A stretch of 64,000 nt of DNA from contig JADJHZ010000024.1 in assembly GCA_016707205.1 (NCBI GenBank), positions 276,501 to 340,500 of the forward strand, given 5' to 3'. Positions 35,169 through 44,672 of this stretch are shown one piece after another (the first letter of the stretch is position 1; every line of letters begins with the position of its first letter). The notes beneath the pieces are model-generated. The model was not told where the DNA came from, made no database searches, and worked only from the letters and a program-made list of their open reading frames with translations. Both the position numbers and the translations under genes were made by a program. Origin of the DNA: Haliscomenobacter sp. Its GTDB lineage: Bacteria; Bacteroidota; Bacteroidia; Chitinophagales; Saprospiraceae.

Positions 35169-38096
35169 TTAGAAATTAAGATTCAGCCCCAAAGAAATGG
35201 TCCGCGGGCGTGGATAAAAATTATTGTCAATACCACCGGCAATCTCCGGATCCAGACCACTGTAGTTCGTCACCGTAAGCAGGTTTTGTGCAATTAAAGA
35301 AACCTGAACATCCACCTTATTGTTCATGACGGAACCCGCATTATACCCGAACGTAACGTTATCCAGACGCAGGAAAGAAGCGTTCTCGATATAGTAATCG
35401 GTAAAATACTGGTTGTTGGTGAACCTGGTGTTCAGCAGGTCTGGAGTAGCATTCCGCAGAACGTTATTCAGCGTGATATTCCGGTAAACGCCGCGCTCGG
35501 AGTTGAAGTTATTATACATGTAGTTGCCCAGGTTGCTGCGCAGGATGAGCGACAAGCTGAACTTGTCGAACGAAAACTGGGAAGTAAAGCCAAGGTAAAC
35601 CCGGGGATCAGGGGATTTGTAGCGGTAACGGTCATCCAACGTAAATTTGCCGTCGCTGTCCTCATCCACATACAAGCCTTCAATCGGGCTGCCATCCAAA
35701 TCGTATACCTGGCGGAGCACGTAGAAGGAATTGGTTGGATAGCCTACGGAATGTACCTGAACTGTATTGCCAACGCCCCCGGCGATTCCACCTACGAGAA
35801 TGCCCTTAGCTTTCGGATCGTACACCTTGGTCAGGTTGGTAATTTCGTTCTTGTTCAGGGTAATATTAAAGCCTGCATTCCAGTTAAACCGGCTGGTGCG
35901 GATCACATCAGCGTTGATTGCGAATTCCACCCCGCTGTTTTCAATGTTGCCGACGTTGGTCGTAATAAAGTTCGTCAGGTTCGAGCCTGCAGGAACCGGA
36001 ATGTTAGCCAGCAAATCTTTCGTCTTCTTGAAGTAATAATCGATGCTACCCTGAATACGTCCATCCATAAATCCGAAGTCTATACCTGCGTTATAGGTTT
36101 CGGTTTCTTCCCACTTGATGTTGGCATCATAGCCCTCCGGACGCAGCGGCGTGACGAACCCGCTGCCAAACTGGTACTGGGCAGTAGGCTCACCAGGAGT
36201 AAAGCGGGCCAGATAAGGATAATCATTCCCGATATCCTGCTGACCAGTTACCCCATACCCAAGGCGGAGTTTCAGGTCAGAAACTACTCCATTGCCTTTC
36301 AGGAAGCCTTCTTCGCTGATTTTCCAGGCAAAAGCGGCCGACGGGAACATACCCCAGCGGGTATCCGGGCTAAAGCGGGAAGATCCGTCGCGGCGCAGCG
36401 TGAAGGTCAGCAAGTAGCGGTCCATCAGGCTGTAGTTGGCGCGGCCGAAGAAAGACACCAACGTGTTTTGGGTCTTATACCGGGTATTGGCAAACGTATC
36501 CTGCTTGGTGTTCAGATCAAGGAAATTGCCTTCGCTGATGAAATCCTGCCAGGAATAACCGCCTAACACTTCAACCCGGCTCCTGATCGCAGCGATCTCC
36601 TTAGAATAATTCATGTAGAATTCCAGCAGTTGATTTTGCTTTTCTTGCCCATAGGATGCTACTACTCCATTGCGGGTAAAGGATTGAGAAGCGGTAGCTG
36701 GCACAAAAACATCGCCTTCGCTGGAAGACTGGTCCATACCCACGTTCAGGTTGGCGCGCAGATCGGGGAGGAAGTGGAAGCGGTAGTCGAGCTGAACGTT
36801 CCCGATCAGACGATTTACGGTACTTTCGTCGTCGCGGGTATTCAGCAGGGCCATCGGGTTGCGGGGCGCCAGCGTGTTGGGCTTTTGAGTCGCTGGATCG
36901 AGCCATTCAAAGTATCCGTCCCATTGGCTGCCTTCGATGGCTTGGGTCGGGTCGAAGGTTACCGCCGTTCCGATAGCCCCCTCATTAGCAAAGAAATTCT
37001 GGACATTGGTCATTTTCAAATTGACATCGATCTTGAGTTTGTCGTCCAGCAGCAGCGGCGAAATGCCCAATGAGCCGGAGAAGCGGTCCATCTGGGAGCG
37101 CTTGAGAATACCTTGCTGGCTGAGGTACCCCCCCGAAGCGCGGAAAGGAACCCCTTTGAAAGAACCAGTCAGGCTGAGGTTGTTGTCGGAAGAAATCGCG
37201 GTGCGGTAGATTTCTTCCTGCCAGTTGGTGTTGGCCGTGCCCAGAAGGGCTTTCTGTTCAGTGGTCCCTAAACCGGTTACCACATCCCGGAACTCATCGG
37301 CGCTCAGTACGTCGACGATATCCGTTTTGTTGGCTACAGAGAAGAGTGTGCTGAAGTTGACGTTCAGTTTGCTGTCGCGGGCGCCCTTCTTCGTGGTGAT
37401 GATGATCACGCCGTTCGAAGCGCGGGAGCCGTAGATCGCGGTGGCGGAGGCGTCCTTCAGGATGTTGAAGGATTCAATGTCGTTCGGGTTAATAAAGCTC
37501 AGCGCATTAGCGGCGCCCGAAATGCCGCCGTTGTCGAGCGGTACCCCATCGATGACGATGAGCGGGTCGTTGCTGGCGTTGAGGGAGGAGCCGCCGCGGA
37601 TGCGGATCCGGCTACCCGAGCCCGGCGCGCCGCCATTCGAGGTAATCTGTACCCCGGCAACTTTCCCGTTGACGAGCTGCTCCGGTGTGGCAATGTTCCC
37701 CTTGATGAAGTCTTTGGAAGTGATTGCCGTAACGGAGCCGGTCAGGTCCTTCTTCTTGGTCGAACCGTAACCTACTACTACGACTTCTTCCAGGACCTCG
37801 CCTGCTTCCAGTTGTACGTCAACGACGTCGGAAGCGCCAAGGGTAATTTCCTGTGAGGTGTAACCCGTGTACGAAAACTGCAAACGGTCGTACCCAGCCG
37901 GTACGCTCAACGCATACTTTCCGTCAAAATCCGTCACGGTACCTTCGCCGGTGCCTATGACCAGGACGTTCGCCCCGATCAGTGGCTCCCCGGAGGCAGC
38001 GTCAGTGATTGTTCCGGAAATTCTGCGTTGTGCCCAAAGGCTGGACACTCCCATCAACAAAATTCCTACACAAACTAGGAGTGCTTTAGCATTCAT
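35169..38096 (-). CDS. SusC/RagA family TonB-dependent outer-membrane transporter
   Basis: 975 residues: signal peptide (VGILLMGVSSLWAQ), a CarboxypepD_reg-like N-terminal domain (RISGTITDAASGEPLIGANV), the family box 'EEVVVVGYGSTKKKDLTGSV', a plug domain ('RIRGGSSLNASNDPLIVIDG', 'ILKDASATAIYGSRASNGVI') and a 22-strand barrel ending in a C-terminal aromatic strand (ISLGLNLNF). It imports oligosaccharides with energy from TonB-ExbBD. The start at 38096 is chosen because a longer frame to 38132 covers the -7 box at 38130-38137. Confidence 0.96.
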   Translation of the reverse strand: MNAKALLVCVGILLMGVSSLWAQRRISGTITDAASGEPLIGANVLVIGTGEGTVTDFDGKYALSVPAGYDRLQFSYTGYTSQEITLGASDVVDVQLEAGEVLEEVVVVGYGSTKKKDLTGSVTAITSKDFIKGNIATPEQLVNGKVAGVQITSNGGAPGSGSRIRIRGGSSLNASNDPLIVIDGVPLDNGGISGAANALSFINPNDIESFNILKDASATAIYGSRASNGVIIITTKKGARDSKLNVNFSTLFSVANKTDIVDVLSADEFRDVVTGLGTTEQKALLGTANTNWQEEIYRTAISSDNNLSLTGSFKGVPFRASGGYLSQQGILKRSQMDRFSGSLGISPLLLDDKLKIDVNLKMTNVQNFFANEGAIGTAVTFDPTQAIEGSQWDGYFEWLDPATQKPNTLAPRNPMALLNTRDDESTVNRLIGNVQLDYRFHFLPDLRANLNVGMDQSSSEGDVFVPATASQSFTRNGVVASYGQEKQNQLLEFYMNYSKEIAAIRSRVEVLGGYSWQDFISEGNFLDLNTKQDTFANTRYKTQNTLVSFFGRANYSLMDRYLLTFTLRRDGSSRFSPDTRWGMFPSAAFAWKISEEGFLKGNGVVSDLKLRLGYGVTGQQDIGNDYPYLARFTPGEPTAQYQFGSGFVTPLRPEGYDANIKWEETETYNAGIDFGFMDGRIQGSIDYYFKKTKDLLANIPVPAGSNLTNFITTNVGNIENSGVEFAINADVIRTSRFNWNAGFNITLNKNEITNLTKVYDPKAKGILVGGIAGGVGNTVQVHSVGYPTNSFYVLRQVYDLDGSPIEGLYVDEDSDGKFTLDDRYRYKSPDPRVYLGFTSQFSFDKFSLSLILRSNLGNYMYNNFNSERGVYRNITLNNVLRNATPDLLNTRFTNNQYFTDYYIENASFLRLDNVTFGYNAGSVMNNKVDVQVSLIAQNLLTVTNYSGLDPEIAGGIDNNFYPRPRTISLGLNLNF

Positions 38097-38129
38097 AAGT
38101 GAACTAGGATTGGTGATAAAAATCGATTT

Positions 38130-38137
38130 CAAAAATA
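38130..38137 (-). promoter_or_regulatory. -7 promoter box TATTTTTG of the SusC operon
   Basis: Exact TAnnTTTG on the minus strand, 33 bases before the ATG at 38096. No convincing -33 element at the standard distance. Confidence 0.45.
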
Positions 38138-38480
38138 ATTTTCAGACTACAAATTTGCCGATAATAATGGCAAACCGATTTTTTTTGACATTTTTCTTAA
38201 AAAAACACATTTTCTTTCCGGGATTCATTTTTTGATAAAAGCAATACAAAGCATGATTTCAGCCCGAATTTTAGAAATCCGCAGCCGAAAATACAATGAG
38301 AACAGGGGTGAGTTTTGTCACCCCGTGGTATTATTTGGTTAGGGAGCGAAAACGGACGCATTCAAATGAAGCTCGTCAAAGAAACGCAACTTCCACTTCC
38401 GCTAGAAATGATCAAAAATTAACCAAATATGGAGAGAATATTTTGGACATCAAATGATTTCAGAAATTAATTTCACTACA
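38138..38480. other. Non-coding AT-rich region upstream of SusC
   Basis: About 340 bases without a credible gene; AT-rich, with no clear repeat. It probably holds further regulatory sites for the SusC operon. No anti-sigma or sigma gene is adjacent. Confidence 0.5.
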
Positions 38481-38492
38481 GGAAATGGTTTT

Positions 38493-38593
38493 GAGGCGGA
38501 GCCTCAAGGAGGTAGCCGACACGAGGCGGAGCCTCGCGCCAGTTTGAATGAGGCAGGGAGCCCACGCCAGCTGAGGCAGGAGCCTCGCGCCAG
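38493..38593. repeat. REP-like palindromic repeat, four units
   Basis: Four copies of about 21 bases, form GAGGCRGGAGCCTCGCGCCAG, at 38493 (short), 38523, 38550 and 38573. Each has the palindrome GAGGC-N3-GCCTC or a variant. A GCTCGCGCCAG fragment follows at 38639. It fills the gap between the SusC operon and the divergent permease. Confidence 0.75.
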
Positions 38594-38740
38594 ATAAGGA
38601 CGCTTTAGTGAGCGGAGCCCAACCTGCGGTCTGGACTTGCTCGCGCCAGAATGACGCCTCAAGGCCTCAACCTTCCGCTCTTTGCCTGTCCTCCCCCCGA
38701 CCCCCTCCAAAGGGGGACAATTCATTGCCTTAATAATCAA

Positions 38741-38819
38741 CGCCTAAACGCATAAACGCATAAACCTTTAACGCCTTAACTTTCCATCCAACGTCTAACG
38801 TCCAACGTCTAACGTCTAT
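38741..38819. repeat. Tandem repeats, GCATAAAC and AACGTCTAACGTC units
   Basis: AACGCATAAACGCATAAACC and then four copies of AACGTC(C/T)A, ending seven bases before the -7 box at 38826. A CCCCCTCC-AAA-GGGGG hairpin at 38688-38716 precedes it. Confidence 0.7.
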
Positions 38820-38825
38820 ATTTAC

Positions 38826-38833
38826 TATCTTTG
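38826..38833 (+). promoter_or_regulatory. -7 promoter box TATCTTTG of the permease gene
   Basis: Exact TAnnTTTG, 24 bases before the ATG at 38858. Confidence 0.55.
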
Positions 38834-38857
38834 CCCCTGCCACCAAATCCGAGGCAA

Positions 38858-40075
38858 ATGAATTGGCCCTTGCGCGTTGCGCGACGCTATCTTTTCGCTA
38901 AGAAATCGACCAACATCATCAACGTAATCACCGGGATTGCCGTTTTTGGCATTGCGGTGGGCACGGCGGCGCTGGTACTCGTCTTGTCGGTTTTCAATGG
39001 GTTTGAAGACCTGATCACCTCCATGTACAGCAACTTCAACCCGCAGATCAAGGTGACACCCGCCAAAGGCAAAACCTTTGCCCTGGACACCGCCACGTTT
39101 GCAGCGATCCGCTCCCTGCCAGGGGTCATCGCCGTTTCCGGAACCCTGGAGGAAGTAGCCTTTTTCGAATACCGGGACAAACAGGACTTCGGGATCATCA
39201 AAGGCGTGGACAACTACTTCGACGAAGTTACCCGCATCGACTCCACCGTCCGGGAGGGGCGTTATGCCCTCAGCGAAAATGGCCGCGAGTTGGCCGTTCT
39301 GGGACTGGGAATGCGCAACAAACTGGCCGTCAATACCGACAACCCCTTTGAGCCCCTCCACATTTACCTGCCAAAAGCCCGGGAAACCAGCATGTTTGAG
39401 CCGCAGTTCCGCAAACGCATCGCTTTTCCGTCCGGGACGTTCATCATCCAACAAGACTTCGACAACCAATACGTGATCACTTCCCTGGAACTGTGCCGTG
39501 AACTGCTGGGCGATTCGGAAGCATTGAGCGCGCTGGAATTTAAATTGGCGCCGGGATTTACCCCGGAAATGATTATCCCGCAAGTGGAACAGCTCCTCGG
39601 GCCGGGCTTTAACCTGCGCGACCGCTACCAGCAGGAGGAAGCGTTCATGAAACTGATGAAGATCGAAAAGTGGATGAGCTTTGCCATTGTCAGCCTGACG
39701 CTGCTCATGGTCGCTTTCAATATGGTCGGGGCTTTATGGATGATCGTACTGGAAAAGAAAAAAGACGTCGCCATCCTGAAATCCATGGGCGCCCTGGACC
39801 GGTCGGTGCGCAATATTTTCCTCAACGAAGGGCTTCTCCTGTGCGCTCTTGGAGGCGGCAGCGGGTTTATCCTGGCCCTGTTGGTTTATTTCATTCAAAA
39901 AACGTATGGCATCGTGGGCATACCCGGGGCTTTTGCGGTGGAAGCGTATCCGATCAGCCTGCGGGGAATCGATTTCGCCGTCGTCGCCCTGACCGTTTTT
40001 GGGATCGGGTTGCTGGCCTCTATCCCTCCGGCGTTGCGGGCTCAGCGGATCCCGGCGATGATCCTGGAAGAATAA
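38858..40075 (+). CDS. Lipoprotein-release/FtsX-type ABC permease (LolC/LolE-like)
   Basis: 405 residues: an N-terminal helix (INVITGIAVFGIAVGTAALVLVLSVFNG), a periplasmic MacB-PCD-like domain (about 50-270) and three C-terminal helices with 'VAFNMVGALWMIVLEKKKDVAILKSMGA', the cytoplasmic coupling loop of FtsX/LolCE proteins. It probably extracts lipoproteins from the inner membrane with a LolD-type ATPase encoded elsewhere. The start ATG at 38858 (MNWPLRVARRYLFAKKS) follows the promoter box and fits family N-termini. Confidence 0.88.
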   Translation: MNWPLRVARRYLFAKKSTNIINVITGIAVFGIAVGTAALVLVLSVFNGFEDLITSMYSNFNPQIKVTPAKGKTFALDTATFAAIRSLPGVIAVSGTLEEVAFFEYRDKQDFGIIKGVDNYFDEVTRIDSTVREGRYALSENGRELAVLGLGMRNKLAVNTDNPFEPLHIYLPKARETSMFEPQFRKRIAFPSGTFIIQQDFDNQYVITSLELCRELLGDSEALSALEFKLAPGFTPEMIIPQVEQLLGPGFNLRDRYQQEEAFMKLMKIEKWMSFAIVSLTLLMVAFNMVGALWMIVLEKKKDVAILKSMGALDRSVRNIFLNEGLLLCALGGGSGFILALLVYFIQKTYGIVGIPGAFAVEAYPISLRGIDFAVVALTVFGIGLLASIPPALRAQRIPAMILEE

Positions 40076-40085
40076 TCAAGCGCTT

Positions 40086-40442
40086 ATGGAAGCATGGGAA
40101 CTGGATTTTGAATGGGGCCGTATCCGGCATCTGGTGCAGGGCCGGTTTGGGAAAGACGCCCTGCCGGACCTGAACGCGATGCTTTTCCTCATCGGCATCC
40201 AGGAATTGGGAAGATGGAAAACCGCGTTTACCAAAGAAGAGAAGCAGGATCTCATGCATATCGCCGTTTGCCGGCTGCTAAGCTACGACGGGCACTACCG
40301 GTTTGCCGGCCGGGATGCCGACGGCTGGCCCCATTGGGAGTTGCTCCAGCCCGTTCCCAAACGCGAACTGGACGAGCAGGAAATCCTGCTCAAAGAACAT
40401 ATCATCCGTTATTTCAACGAGTTAGAACATGAAGAGGAATAA
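40086..40442 (+). CDS. Conserved hypothetical protein
   Basis: 118 residues, soluble and acidic, not recognised. Features are 'MLFLIGIQELGRWKTAFTKEEKQDLMHIAVCRLLS' in pieces, a 'GHYRFAGRDADGWPHWELL' segment and a C-terminal acidic tail (FNELEHEEE). It sits 10 bases after the permease and overlaps the following cyclophilin by 14 bases, so it belongs to the same transcript and may be coupled in translation. It contains no signal peptide, unlike both neighbours. Confidence 0.75.
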   Translation: MEAWELDFEWGRIRHLVQGRFGKDALPDLNAMLFLIGIQELGRWKTAFTKEEKQDLMHIAVCRLLSYDGHYRFAGRDADGWPHWELLQPVPKRELDEQEILLKEHIIRYFNELEHEEE

Positions 40443-41094
40443 ATTCCGCCTCCTTCCAGGACTGTTTTTTACTTCGTTACTGGGTTTTCTTCTACTCAGC
40501 GGCTGCAAACGGGACCCTTACACCTACGCCATTCTGGATACCAATTACGGCCGGATCAAAATCATGTTGTACGATAGCACGCCCAAACACCGGGATAATT
40601 TCATCAAGCTAGCCCAAAGCGGCTTCTACGATAGCCTGCTCTTTCATCGGGTCGTCGAAAAGTTTGTGATCCAAACCGGCGATCCGGAATCCCGCAACGC
40701 CGAGCCCAACCAAATCCTGGGGACCGGCGATACCCCCTACCGGCTCATTCCCGAAATTGGCGCCCCCCACCTCTATGGCGCGGTCGGCGCCGCTCAAAAA
40801 AGCAATCCGCAAAAACTTTCTTCCGGCTGCCAGTTTTATATTGTTCTGGGCGAAAAAGTAACTCCAGACCAGCTCGACCTGATCGAAAAGCAAAAGAAGA
40901 TCCGTTACAATGCGTTTCAACGCAAACTCTATCAGGAGATCGGTGGAATTCCCTTCCTGGACAATGATTACACGGTCTTTGGCGAAGTCGTCAAAGGAAT
41001 GGATATCGTGGAGAAGATTAGCAAGGTTCCAACCGACCTCCGGCAACGCCCCCTGGAAGATATCCTCGTCACCCGTGTGCGCATTAAAAAATAG
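40429..41094 (+). CDS. Cyclophilin-type peptidyl-prolyl isomerase, lipoprotein (paralogue 1)
   Basis: 221 residues, lipobox in FLLLSGCKR. Cyclophilin fold: 'NYGRIKIMLYDSTPKHRDNF', 'DSLLFHRVVEKFVIQTGDPES' (catalytic Arg in FHRV), 'SSGCQFYIVLG' and 'YTVFGEVVKGMDIVEKI'. It contains a longer insertion around 'KVTPDQLDLIEKQKKIRYN', common in Bacteroidota. It helps envelope proteins to fold, in the periplasm. The start ATG lies within the previous gene. Confidence 0.92.
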   Translation: MKRNKFRLLPGLFFTSLLGFLLLSGCKRDPYTYAILDTNYGRIKIMLYDSTPKHRDNFIKLAQSGFYDSLLFHRVVEKFVIQTGDPESRNAEPNQILGTGDTPYRLIPEIGAPHLYGAVGAAQKSNPQKLSSGCQFYIVLGEKVTPDQLDLIEKQKKIRYNAFQRKLYQEIGGIPFLDNDYTVFGEVVKGMDIVEKISKVPTDLRQRPLEDILVTRVRIKK

Positions 41095-41158
41095 CTATGG
41101 AACGCCATGGCTAATCCAAACTTCATTATTTCACTACCTTTAAAATTCATTACCCAAA

Positions 41159-42052
41159 ATGTACGTATCCGGACGAAACCTTCTACTCGCCGCAGCAGTC
41201 CTGGTCCAGGCGCTCTCCTGCTCCAGGCCAACGGCTCAGTTCAGCTATTCCGGCGCACTTCAAGCGCCGGCGGAGATCCGTTTTGAGAATCAATCGGAAA
41301 AAGCCGAACGCTTTGAGTGGGATTTCGGCGACGGCGCCCGCTCACAGGACTCCCTCCCGATGCATGTGTACAAGCGCTCCGGCTTGTACAACGTCCGGCT
41401 GACGGCCATTATGGGAAACAAATCACGCACCATGGAACAAGCACTCCAAGTGGACGCCCCAGGAAAATGCCTGGTGGAAATCGAAACGGAATTCGGGAAT
41501 ATGCTCGTTTGGCTGTACGACAGTACCCCGCAGCATCGCGACAATTTCCTGAAACTCGCCGAGCAAGGATACTTTGACAGCCTGCTCTTTCATCGGGTCA
41601 TCAAGGGGTTCATGATCCAGGGCGGAGACCCCAACTCCCGCAATGCTCCCAAGAACCAACCCCTTGGTTCCGGCGGCCCAGGGTATACCATTCCCGCCGA
41701 GTTCGTAGACTCGCTGGTCCATTTCAAAGGCGCCCTCGCCGCCGCACGCACTGGCGATCAGGTGAACCCCGAAAAACGCTCCTCCGGGTCCCAGTTTTAT
41801 ATTGTCCAAGGGCAGCCCGTCACCGCTCAGCAACTGGACCAACTGGAAGCGCGAAAAGGCTTCCACTACAGCAAAGAACAACGGGATACTTACCTCCAAA
41901 CCGGGGGGACGCCCTTCCTGGATCGCGACTACACCGTCTTCGGCATGGTAATCAAAGGCCACGAGGTTATCGATAAGATTGCAGAAGCACAGAAAGACAG
42001 CCGCGACCGGCCGGTGCAGGATGTCCGGATGAAGATAACGCCGATTAATTAG
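41159..42052 (+). CDS. PKD-domain cyclophilin lipoprotein (paralogue 2)
   Basis: 297 residues: lipobox in VQALSCSR, a PKD domain (about 40-100; 'FEWDFGDGARSQDSLP', 'HVYKRSGLYNVRLTA'), then a cyclophilin domain with 'MLVWLYDSTPQHRDNFLKL', 'LLFHRVIKGFMIQGGDPNSR' and 'SSGSQFYIVQG'. It resembles the upstream paralogue closely, so a tandem duplication with gain of the PKD domain is likely. TACCTTTA at 41135, one mismatch from the -7 box, suggests its own promoter 17 bases before the ATG. Confidence 0.92.
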   Translation: MYVSGRNLLLAAAVLVQALSCSRPTAQFSYSGALQAPAEIRFENQSEKAERFEWDFGDGARSQDSLPMHVYKRSGLYNVRLTAIMGNKSRTMEQALQVDAPGKCLVEIETEFGNMLVWLYDSTPQHRDNFLKLAEQGYFDSLLFHRVIKGFMIQGGDPNSRNAPKNQPLGSGGPGYTIPAEFVDSLVHFKGALAAARTGDQVNPEKRSSGSQFYIVQGQPVTAQQLDQLEARKGFHYSKEQRDTYLQTGGTPFLDRDYTVFGMVIKGHEVIDKIAEAQKDSRDRPVQDVRMKITPIN

Positions 42053-42080
42053 GCGTAAGGCGCAGGGCGTAAGACGTTAA
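42053..42080. repeat. Short repeat GGCGTAAG between convergent genes
   Basis: Three copies of GGCG(T/C)A(A/G)G overlap the end of the cyclophilin gene and reach the stop of the TPR gene. Confidence 0.5.
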
Positions 42081-43513
42081 GGAACCCGTTTCTTCCAACG
42101 CCTAACAATTGGCGAATAGATATGGATGAGGGACCGCACCTGGGGGTCGGTTTCGATCCCGGGAAGGATACGGAACAACCCGGGGTGGCTGTCGAAATCG
42201 TCCAGCAGCGCTTCTTCCAGCATCGAAAGGGCCTCCTGTTTTTGTCCCAGTGCGAAGAGACAGGCGGCCTTTGCATATTCCAACTCCGGGCCAAAACTCA
42301 TATCCTCGCTTTTTTCCAGCACCGCCCAGGCTTTCCGGGCCTTTCCTTTTGCCAAAAGAAAGGAAGCGTAGGTTATCCAATAATATTCTTCTTCAGGCGC
42401 CAGGGAAATGGCTTGCTGAATATAATGCTCGGCCGCTTTATCATTTCCCATGCGGGCTTGTGCATCGGCCATGGCGGCAAAATAGGTTTCCTGTTCCCCA
42501 TCAACGCGGATCGCCTTGGAAAAATACTGGATTGCTTTGGGCCAGTTTTCTTCCGCGGCGAAGCATTTTCCCAAAAAGAACAAGGCCTCGTCGTTCAGAG
42601 GGTCGAGGCGGAGCGCATGGAGAAGCGCTTTTTGCCCCGCCGGATAGGCCTCGATATAAAAATGGCACTGCCCGGCGCGCATCGCCAGATCGGAATCGGT
42701 CGGAAAATGCTCCTGCATCTCCTCGATTACCCGGAGGGCGTTGGTGTAATCCCGGAGTTCAAAACAGAGTTCGATGTACTCCCGGTAGGCCATTTCGAAC
42801 GCTGGATCGATGAGAAATGCATATTCCAGGGCTTCCTGAGCGTCTTCATAAGCGGCTTCGTAGGCCAGGGCCTGCCCCAGATTGAACCAAGCCTGGGCGG
42901 CATAGGGGTCTTCGTCGACGAGCGCCTGGTGGAATACAATACTTTCTTTGTATTTGCGGGTTATCTCTACAGCTATTCCGAATCGCTCCAATGCCTCAGG
43001 GTGTCCGGGCCGCCATTCCAACGCCGAGCGAAGGGCCTGATACATCGCCTCGTAATCTTCCATTTGTTCCAGGATCAACCCTTGAATATACAGGATATCC
43101 GCCCGGTCATCCGGAGTTTCCGATTCGGCAAACCGGTCTTCAAGCACGTCGAGGGCAGTCTCAAACTCGCCCAGAAACGCCAGGGATTCCGCCCGTAGAA
43201 GGGATATATCCAGTTCGGAAGGGTTGAGGTGCATTGCTCCATCCAGAGCTTCCAGGGCTTTATGGGCTTCGGAGGATCTAAGGAGGAGTTCCGCTTTTCT
43301 CAGGTGGAGATCCAGGTTGTAGGGATAGTGCTGCAAGGCCGTGTGGATCAGCTCCAGAGCGCGGCCGAGCTGGTCGTCTTCTTCAAAATAATCGGCAAGC
43401 AACTCAAATTCGGGTTCTGAAAAGAACACCGCTTGCTCTTCTTGCTGCATGGTTTCCAGAGTCGCCAAAAGCTGATGCAAATCCGGACGGAGATCAGAAC
43501 CCGATGTTGACAT
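42077..43513 (-). CDS. Tetratricopeptide-repeat protein
   Basis: 478 residues, no signal peptide, almost wholly made of TPR units (for example 'GRALELIHTALQHYPYNLDL', 'KALEALDGAMHLNPSELD', 'AQAWFNLGQALAYEAAYEDA', 'KAIQYFSKAIRVDGEQETYF'). Such proteins act as scaffolds; no enzyme domain is seen. It is monocistronic, with its own -7 box. Confidence 0.88.
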   Translation of the reverse strand: MSTSGSDLRPDLHQLLATLETMQQEEQAVFFSEPEFELLADYFEEDDQLGRALELIHTALQHYPYNLDLHLRKAELLLRSSEAHKALEALDGAMHLNPSELDISLLRAESLAFLGEFETALDVLEDRFAESETPDDRADILYIQGLILEQMEDYEAMYQALRSALEWRPGHPEALERFGIAVEITRKYKESIVFHQALVDEDPYAAQAWFNLGQALAYEAAYEDAQEALEYAFLIDPAFEMAYREYIELCFELRDYTNALRVIEEMQEHFPTDSDLAMRAGQCHFYIEAYPAGQKALLHALRLDPLNDEALFFLGKCFAAEENWPKAIQYFSKAIRVDGEQETYFAAMADAQARMGNDKAAEHYIQQAISLAPEEEYYWITYASFLLAKGKARKAWAVLEKSEDMSFGPELEYAKAACLFALGQKQEALSMLEEALLDDFDSHPGLFRILPGIETDPQVRSLIHIYSPIVRRWKKRVP

Positions 43514-43539
43514 GGTCGTCTATTTAACCTATTTGCTTT

Positions 43540-43547
43540 CAAATATA
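43540..43547 (-). promoter_or_regulatory. -7 promoter box TATATTTG of the TPR gene
   Basis: Exact TAnnTTTG on the minus strand, 26 bases before the ATG at 43513. Confidence 0.5.
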
Positions 43548-43761
43548 CAGAATAGGACGGCCTTTAACAACACCTTTCCGCCCTCAGGAAAGGGCATTAA
43601 TGGAACGGTCGGCTAAGAAAGGAAAACGGTAGGTAAGGATAACATATTGTCAATAAACAGTTTATAAAGAACGGTTATATAATGGAAGCGTAAAGTCCGG
43701 GACCGGCTCCGTTTGGCCCCAACGTCAGCGGCACACCGAAGAAAACGTATTAATTTTTTGC

Positions 43762-44667
43762 TTATATTTTTTCTTTCCCTGTTTGTCTGCTGGCGAGAAA
43801 AACGCCTGAAAAAATGAGCGCTGCAGCCGCTCCCTTGACCGCATCGATCTGGTCTTGTCCTAAGACGAGCGCAATACCTGTAGCAAGTAAAGGCTGGAGA
43901 TAAATATAAATACTCACAATGGAGGGATTTACGATAGCCAGGGCATACGCATTGAGTAAATAAGCCAAAAAAGTGGTAAAAACGAGCACGTACGCCACCG
44001 ATAGCCACAGGCCAGGAGTAAATAAAGCCCACTGCACTTCCTGAAGCTGCCCCCAGCCAAAGGGCAAAACCATAACCGACCCAATCAGGAAAATCCACTT
44101 GCTCACTGAAATCGGGTGGTATTTATACATGAGCTTCTTTACCAACAGCAAATAGAACCCTTACGATATCGCATTGATAAACACAAACAGGTTGCCCAGC
44201 ATTTGCGCTTTCCGAAACGCCAGATGCTTCCCGTAGGCAAGGAGCAGGGCGGCGCCGGCAAGCCCCAGCAAAATACCGGCCACCTTTACCGGAGTGATCT
44301 TCTCCCGGATCAGTACGGCCGAAGCCAGAAGCACCAGAATGGGCGTGGTGGTCATGATCAAAGAAGCGTTGATCGGCGGGGTGAGGTGCAGCCCCATGAA
44401 AAACAAGGTCATGTTGATCGCTACCCCCGTCAGGGCGCAAAGGACTACGCGGGGCCAATCTTCCCGCGCAATGCGTTCTTTTTTGATCCAGGAATCGAAA
44501 ATCCAAAATAGCAGGCTGGCGCTGCCCGCCCTCAGCACAATGAAAGCCAAGGGCTTAATCTCTCCTCCCGACATTGCTTCCCGCGCAATGCTGAAGTTAG
44601 CGCCATAAATAAGCGCTACGCCAAGGAGGGCCAAATGGGCTTGGATGGTTTTTGACACAAAACGCAA
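43762..44667 (-). pseudogene. EamA/DMT-family transporter with an in-frame stop codon
   Basis: About 301 codons encode two EamA repeats with ten helices ('HLALLGVALIYGANFSIAREA', 'LRAGSASLLFWIF', then after the break 'LAYLLNAYALAIVNPSIVSI' and 'LQPLLATGIALVLGQDQI'). The frame is uninterrupted except for one TAA at 44161-44163, where the expected text would be 'FINAIS-Y-GFYLLLVKKL'; one base change from TAC or TAT explains it. Everything before and after is conserved in the same frame. It is therefore a very recent pseudogene, a sequencing error, or a site of readthrough. Substrate unknown. Confidence 0.85.
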
Positions 44668-44672
44668 AGTTC

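Noticed and set aside
38460..38600. Small + strand ORF MISEINFTTGNGFEAEPQG through the REP-like repeats
   Set aside because: Its sequence is mainly repeat translation.
42122..43198. 358-codon + strand frame
   Set aside because: Antisense to the TPR protein gene.
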